This document shows, piece after piece, positions 60,844 through 64,000 of a stretch of DNA of 64,000 nucleotides. The translations under genes were made by a program, and so were the position numbers. The DNA is taken from the NCBI RefSeq assembly GCF_018904615.1, contig NZ_JADCNH010000019.1, positions 17,556 to 81,555 of the forward strand, read 5' to 3'. Source of the DNA: Verticiella alkaliphila (GTDB taxonomy: Bacteria > Pseudomonadota > Gammaproteobacteria > Burkholderiales > Burkholderiaceae_B). The notes beneath the pieces are model-generated. The model ran no database searches. It saw only the letters and a program-made list of their open reading frames with translations, and was not told the origin of the DNA. Positions within the stretch are counted from its first letter, which is position 1. Every line of letters starts with the position of its first letter.

Positions 60844-62223
60844 TCAAGCTCTTGGGATGGTCAGTGAAGTGATGTGCCGAACGTCTGCCGCGCAGTCGAG
60901 TGCTGCCACCTGGTCGGCAAGCTCGCGGGCGCGCGCGGTGCCCACGACCGGCTCGGCGAGCGCCGTGAACTTGGTGAGCAGCTTTTGCCACTGGAGCGGC
61001 AACTCACTGGGGGGACAGGCACGCGAGACGTCGGCGGTTGCGATGTGGGTTTGACCGCCACGCAAGCTGACAGCCACCTCGCTGCTGTAGGGGTTCGGCA
61101 GGTCGTCCGACGGGACGATGTGGACACGGTCGCGCAACTGCACCAAGTCCGGCTCCAGGGTCAGTGCGTCAGTAAAGCCGCGCTCGCTGGTGTCGCGGCG
61201 GGTCAGCGCCATCGCGACTACCTGGCGCAGGCTGAACTTGGCTTCCAGGCCTGTGGCCGGTGCCGGGATGTTGCATACCTGCAGGTGGCCTGGCGGTACC
61301 AGCACGCGCACGGATTCCACCTCGGCTGCCCTCAGGTCGGGCCGCACAGAGAGCTTTGCGGCAGCCTCGATGCTTGCGTGCGTCAGATAGCAGGCGGCGT
61401 GGTACTTGAACATCACACGGGTGATGCCGTCGATCTCGTGCATGGCATCAAGGACATGCGGGCTGTACGTGTCCGTCTGCGTCGCGGCAAAGCCCTGCTC
61501 GGTCTCGATGACCGCCGCATGCGCCGTGAAACCTCTGCGTGCAAGGCCCGCGGCGAGCAGGCCGTTGGCAGCCGCCTTGCCGGCGTGCAACGGCTTGGCC
61601 ATCGTGCCGAACATGGACTTGAGTCCGGCAGCCTGTGTGCCGGCCAAGCCCAATGCGGTGCGCCACGCAGGCTCGTCCAGCCCCATCAGGTGGGCGCAGG
61701 CGGCGGCCGCACCGAAGCTGCCGACGGTCCCGGTGGCGTGAAACCCGCGGGCATAGTGTCCTGGGCGCATGATGGCGCCCACGCGGCACTCGGTTTCGAA
61801 GCCGGCCACGAAGGCCGCAATGAAGGCGCGTCCGGACGTAGGGCTTGGCTCGGCCGCAGCCAGGAGCGCGGGGAAGACCGGCACCGAGGGGTGCCCTCCC
61901 ATGGCCGAGACGACGTCATCGAAGTCCAGGGCGTGCGAGGCTGCGCCGTTGATGAGGGCGGCCCACTGCATCGAAACCGTCTGAGATGTACCGACAAGAC
62001 GATGCGGACCGCACGCCCCTTCCTCGGCCGCCTGCTCGCGCAGGATCGCGGTGAGCGGCTCGCGGCTGCCTGCCAACGCCACACCCAGCCAGTCGAGCAG
62101 GCAATGCTTGGCAAACGTCACTGCTTGCGGCGACAGCGTCTCGTAGCGGATCTGCGCCATGTCGTGCGCGATGCGCGCGGTCACCGCGTCGCGCGCTGGG
62201 TACTGGTCAATGGCTGATGCCAT
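60844..62223 (-). CDS. MmgE/PrpD-family protein
   Basis: The 459-residue protein belongs to the MmgE/PrpD family, which includes 2-methylcitrate dehydratase and cis-aconitate decarboxylase (the itaconate-forming enzyme). DWLGVALAGSREP, GAASHALDFDDVVSAMGGHPS and RGFHATGTVGSFGAAAAC are the family segments; FDD and the HPS loop sit near the active site. It is the first gene of the ten-gene operon and faces a LysR gene. With itaconate- or mesaconate-like genes behind it, it may make or hydrate the dicarboxylic acid this operon degrades, though family members are diverse. Confidence 0.92.
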   Translation of the reverse strand: MASAIDQYPARDAVTARIAHDMAQIRYETLSPQAVTFAKHCLLDWLGVALAGSREPLTAILREQAAEEGACGPHRLVGTSQTVSMQWAALINGAASHALDFDDVVSAMGGHPSVPVFPALLAAAEPSPTSGRAFIAAFVAGFETECRVGAIMRPGHYARGFHATGTVGSFGAAAACAHLMGLDEPAWRTALGLAGTQAAGLKSMFGTMAKPLHAGKAAANGLLAAGLARRGFTAHAAVIETEQGFAATQTDTYSPHVLDAMHEIDGITRVMFKYHAACYLTHASIEAAAKLSVRPDLRAAEVESVRVLVPPGHLQVCNIPAPATGLEAKFSLRQVVAMALTRRDTSERGFTDALTLEPDLVQLRDRVHIVPSDDLPNPYSSEVAVSLRGGQTHIATADVSRACPPSELPLQWQKLLTKFTALAEPVVGTARARELADQVAALDCAADVRHITSLTIPRA

Positions 62224-62372
62224 GTCACCCCTCCTCGTCCCCGTCCAGTCTGCGCAGGCTGCAAGCGCTGGCGAGCTGATACGGCTGTCTCTGTGTTCTC
62301 TTATGTGCGCTGTGGAGCGCTGCGTGAGACGTATTGTTGGGGCTTGGGTGTTTGTGACGCCAAAGGCAAATC

Positions 62373-62400
62373 GTTAAGATGCCTTTAACCAACGGTTAAC
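62373..62400. promoter_or_regulatory. LysR operator candidate with three GTTAA half-sites
   Basis: GTTAA (62373-62377), TTAAC (62385-62389) and GTTAAC (62395-62400) form two overlapping inverted repeats, GTTAA-N7-TTAAC and TTAAC-N5-GTTAA, just before the LysR GTG. The first has the 17-bp length of a T-N11-A box. It lies in the 193-base divergent region with the MmgE/PrpD operon. Binding by the LysR protein is inferred. Confidence 0.55.
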
Positions 62401-62416
62401 GAGAGGACCGCAGATC

Positions 62417-63370
62417 GTGACCCGCCGCCGTCTACCCCCGCTGAACCCGTTGCGCAGCTTCGAGGCCGCGGGGCGTCATCACAGCTTCACGCGCGCGGCG
62501 CAAGAGCTTCATGTGACGCCGGTGGCTATCAGCCGGCAGGTTGCGGTGCTGGAGAGCTACTTCGGTGTTCCGCTGTTCGATCGCCACCATCAGACCGTGC
62601 ATCTGACGCCCGCAGGGCGGCAGTTCCTGCCCAGGGTCACCGCCGCGTTGGATCTGCTCGACGAGGGCAGCCGCCTGCTGCGGCCCGAGCCGGACGAGGC
62701 GCTCGTGGTCTGCACCTACACCACGTTTGCATTGCGATGGCTCATTCCGCGTCTGGCCGTGTTTCGTCAAGAGCACCCCGCCATCGACATCAACTTCAGT
62801 ACAGCGGTGACCTACGAAGAGTTCCACTACGACCGTATCGACGTGGGGCTTCAGTACGTGTATGCGGTGCCGGCCGACGTATCGGCCCAGGTCATCCTGC
62901 CTGACCTCATCCAGCCCATCTGCAGCCCGCGCCTGCTGGAGACCGGGCCGTCGTTGCCGCCCGTCGAGAACCTCAGGCGGCACACGCTGCTGCATTCGGA
63001 GTACCGAAAGGCGGACTGGGCCGACTGGCTCGACGCGGTAGGCGCGCCGCGCTTCAAACCTGCCGACGAATCCACATTCAAGGGCTCGGGCCTGGCGTAT
63101 CAGGCGGCCTCGGGAGGGTTAGGCGTTGCCGTGGCGCAGCGCCTGCTGATTCTCGACGACCTGGCGGATGGACGCGTGGTCACACCTTTTCCGCATGCAG
63201 TCCAACGCACCACTGGCTTGAGCATGGTCAGCCGCAAGTCCCGGTTGGCAGACTCCCGCGTCAAGATCTTTCGTGACTGGTTGGAAGCCCAGGCCACACA
63301 GACATGGCGCGCGATGGGGCTGGAAGACGTTGTCGCGCCGGCACGGCCCAGGCTCGTGCACATGGGATGA
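62417..63370 (+). CDS. LysR-family regulator of the GcvA type
   Basis: The 317-residue regulator starts at GTG 62417, with GAGAGGA upstream. RRRLPPLNPLRSFEAAGRHHSF and TRAAQELHVTPVAISRQVAVLE form the winged helix and show the GcvA-like opening (LPPLNALRxFE). The effector domain includes TTFALRWLIPRLAVF and PADESTFKGSGLAYQAASGG. It is divergent from the ten-gene operon and very likely its activator. About 170 bases with no recognisable feature follow before the end of higA. Confidence 0.92.
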   Translation: MTRRRLPPLNPLRSFEAAGRHHSFTRAAQELHVTPVAISRQVAVLESYFGVPLFDRHHQTVHLTPAGRQFLPRVTAALDLLDEGSRLLRPEPDEALVVCTYTTFALRWLIPRLAVFRQEHPAIDINFSTAVTYEEFHYDRIDVGLQYVYAVPADVSAQVILPDLIQPICSPRLLETGPSLPPVENLRRHTLLHSEYRKADWADWLDAVGAPRFKPADESTFKGSGLAYQAASGGLGVAVAQRLLILDDLADGRVVTPFPHAVQRTTGLSMVSRKSRLADSRVKIFRDWLEAQATQTWRAMGLEDVVAPARPRLVHMG

Positions 63371-63540
63371 GGTCAAAGACTGGCGGCGCGAAGCTGCGAG
63401 GTCGTCTACCCTCGTGCCCAACTTGGCGCGCACCATGTTCGAGCGCAGTGTGAGCCAGTGGATCGAGCCGTTGGAGGCCTGGGCCGACCCGATTGTCACT
63501 GAGCGGACTAGCGCCCCGAACGGCACCGGCGACCGCCGCG

Positions 63541-63828
63541 TCAGGCGTGTGCCGGCTCCACCACCCACTCACGTCCCGAATGCTCTGCCTGCCAAAGATC
63601 GTAGTCGGCTTGCATCTGCAACCACATGATGGCGGTCGGAGCCGGGATCCACTTTGCCAGGCGAATCGCCAAGTCTGGCGTGGCGCCGGCCTTGCCGTTG
63701 ATGAAGCGCGAAAGCTGCACGCGAGAAACACCGAGCTGCGCAGCGGCATCAGTCACGCTCAGGCCCAGTGCCGGCAACACATCGTCTTTGAGGATCCCGC
63801 CAGGATGCGGAGGATTGTGCATCTGCAT
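63541..63828 (-). CDS. higA: HigA-family antitoxin
   Basis: The 95-residue protein has the HigA opening NPPHPGGILKDDVLPALGLS and an HTH (VTDAAAQLGVSRVQLSRFINGKAG). In type II systems HigA binds and neutralises HigB, an mRNA-cutting toxin of the RelE family, and represses the operon. AAGGAGCG precedes ATG 63828. The gene follows the higB stub by 10 bases in the usual toxin-first order. With the toxin gene broken, the antitoxin may persist only as a DNA-binding protein or decay. Confidence 0.88.
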   Translation of the reverse strand: MQMHNPPHPGGILKDDVLPALGLSVTDAAAQLGVSRVQLSRFINGKAGATPDLAIRLAKWIPAPTAIMWLQMQADYDLWQAEHSGREWVVEPAHA

Positions 63829-63838
63829 GGTGCGCTCC

Positions 63839-63923
63839 TTAGTGATAGTCCTGGTAGTCGACCAGAATGGCATCCTGACCCTCGAAGGTGAAGGTCAGTC
63901 GCCAGTTGCCGTTGACCCAGACC
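63839..63923 (-). pseudogene. higB: higB toxin, 3' stub
   Basis: On the minus strand a frame ends in VWVNGNWRLTF ... LVDYQDYH and a stop at 63839-63841, the typical C-terminus of HigB/RelE-type toxins. Similarity stops at the Val preceding WVNGNW; the sequence upstream of it does not resemble HigB and instead looks like the end of an insertion sequence. The toxin gene has therefore lost about its first two thirds here, unless the missing part lies beyond the inserted element outside the window. Confidence 0.75.
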
Positions 63924-64000
63924 TGTCGGCGCCGATCCAAATCTGAGCCACCGTGCCGACCGAATATTGAGCCAGGGGTGGGGGCCGGCCTTCAGAGGGC
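63924..64000. mobile_element. end of a probable IS21-type insertion sequence
   Basis: The homology of higB ends exactly where TGTCGGCGCCGATCC begins. Two imperfect 20-bp direct repeats follow (63931-63950 and 63955-63974, 15 of 20 identical, both ending TGAGCCA). IS21-family elements start with TG and carry multiple internal terminal repeats, which fits. The element continues past the window, so its transposase genes and far end are not visible. Confidence 0.55.

Noticed and set aside
1..64000. tRNA, rRNA, CRISPR arrays, prophage or conjugation genes
   Set aside because: No repeat arrays, phage structural motifs, relaxase motifs or RNA gene sequences were recognised while reading the window; a dedicated search was not possible.

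Overview
The window is GC-rich, densely coded DNA. Nine periplasmic Bug-type solute receptors and many small CoA-linked catabolic operons, each beside its own LysR or IclR regulator, point to a betaproteobacterium of the Alcaligenaceae (Bordetella/Achromobacter type). This placement is inferred from gene content only. I saw no rRNA, tRNA or CRISPR array.

Layout. 0-5.2 kb: the end of a degenerate EAL-domain gene, a GAF-PAS protein, a SnoaL-like protein, a D-2-hydroxyacid dehydrogenase and a lipoprotein clostripain-type peptidase. 5.2-8.3 kb: LysR, a DUF4392 protein and a Bug receptor. 8.3-10.9 kb: small ORFs, a CYP152-type P450 gene interrupted by an in-frame TGA, a small hydrophilic protein and a DUF892 ferritin-like protein. 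10.9-16.0 kb: LysR facing a CitE-like lyase, CoA-transferase, cyclase and Bug operon. 16.1-17.5 kb: a CNNM/CorC-type membrane protein. 17.5-27.2 kb: two divergent operons around an IclR regulator. The minus operon is Bug, DUF35, thiolase, crotonase, SDR; the plus operon is IclR, acyl-CoA dehydrogenase, ADP-forming acyl-CoA synthetase, nitronate-monooxygenase-like protein. 27.2-33.0 kb: housekeeping-like genes (CPBP protease, TRIC-type channel, cupin, DUF2059-like protein, AraC/SDR pair, LuxR-type regulator with a degenerate receiver).

33.1-38.5 kb: an IclR regulator with two matching palindromic operators faces an uncharacterised, internally duplicated protein, a frameshifted thiamine-diphosphate enzyme, a Bug receptor and an SDR. 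38.5-46.9 kb: Bug diverges from a crotonase, three acyl-CoA dehydrogenases (two frameshifted), a CoA-transferase, a Tat-exported Bug and IclR. 46.9-48.6 kb: a SulP transporter with a long hairpin-rich leader. 48.7-52.7 kb: CoA-transferase, Bug, crotonase, LysR. 52.8-62.2 kb: a ten-gene minus-strand operon (MmgE/PrpD, MaoC, acyl-CoA dehydrogenase, MaoC, CoA-transferase, two CitE-like lyases, Bug, SDR, Bug) opposite a LysR gene. It looks like a complete route for activating, oxidising, hydrating and cleaving a branched dicarboxylic acid. 63.5-64.0 kb: higA and the 3' stub of higB, cut by what looks like the end of an IS21-type element.

Three genes between 35.0 and 44.3 kb each lack a single base inside a G/C-only stretch. 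This is either recent decay or, more simply, sequencing error. The most interesting biology is the duplicated unknown protein with its twin IclR operators, the dicarboxylate-type operon, the paired acyl-CoA dehydrogenase subunits, and the three-site repeat array between the Bug operon and the IclR gene at 21.9-22.05 kb.
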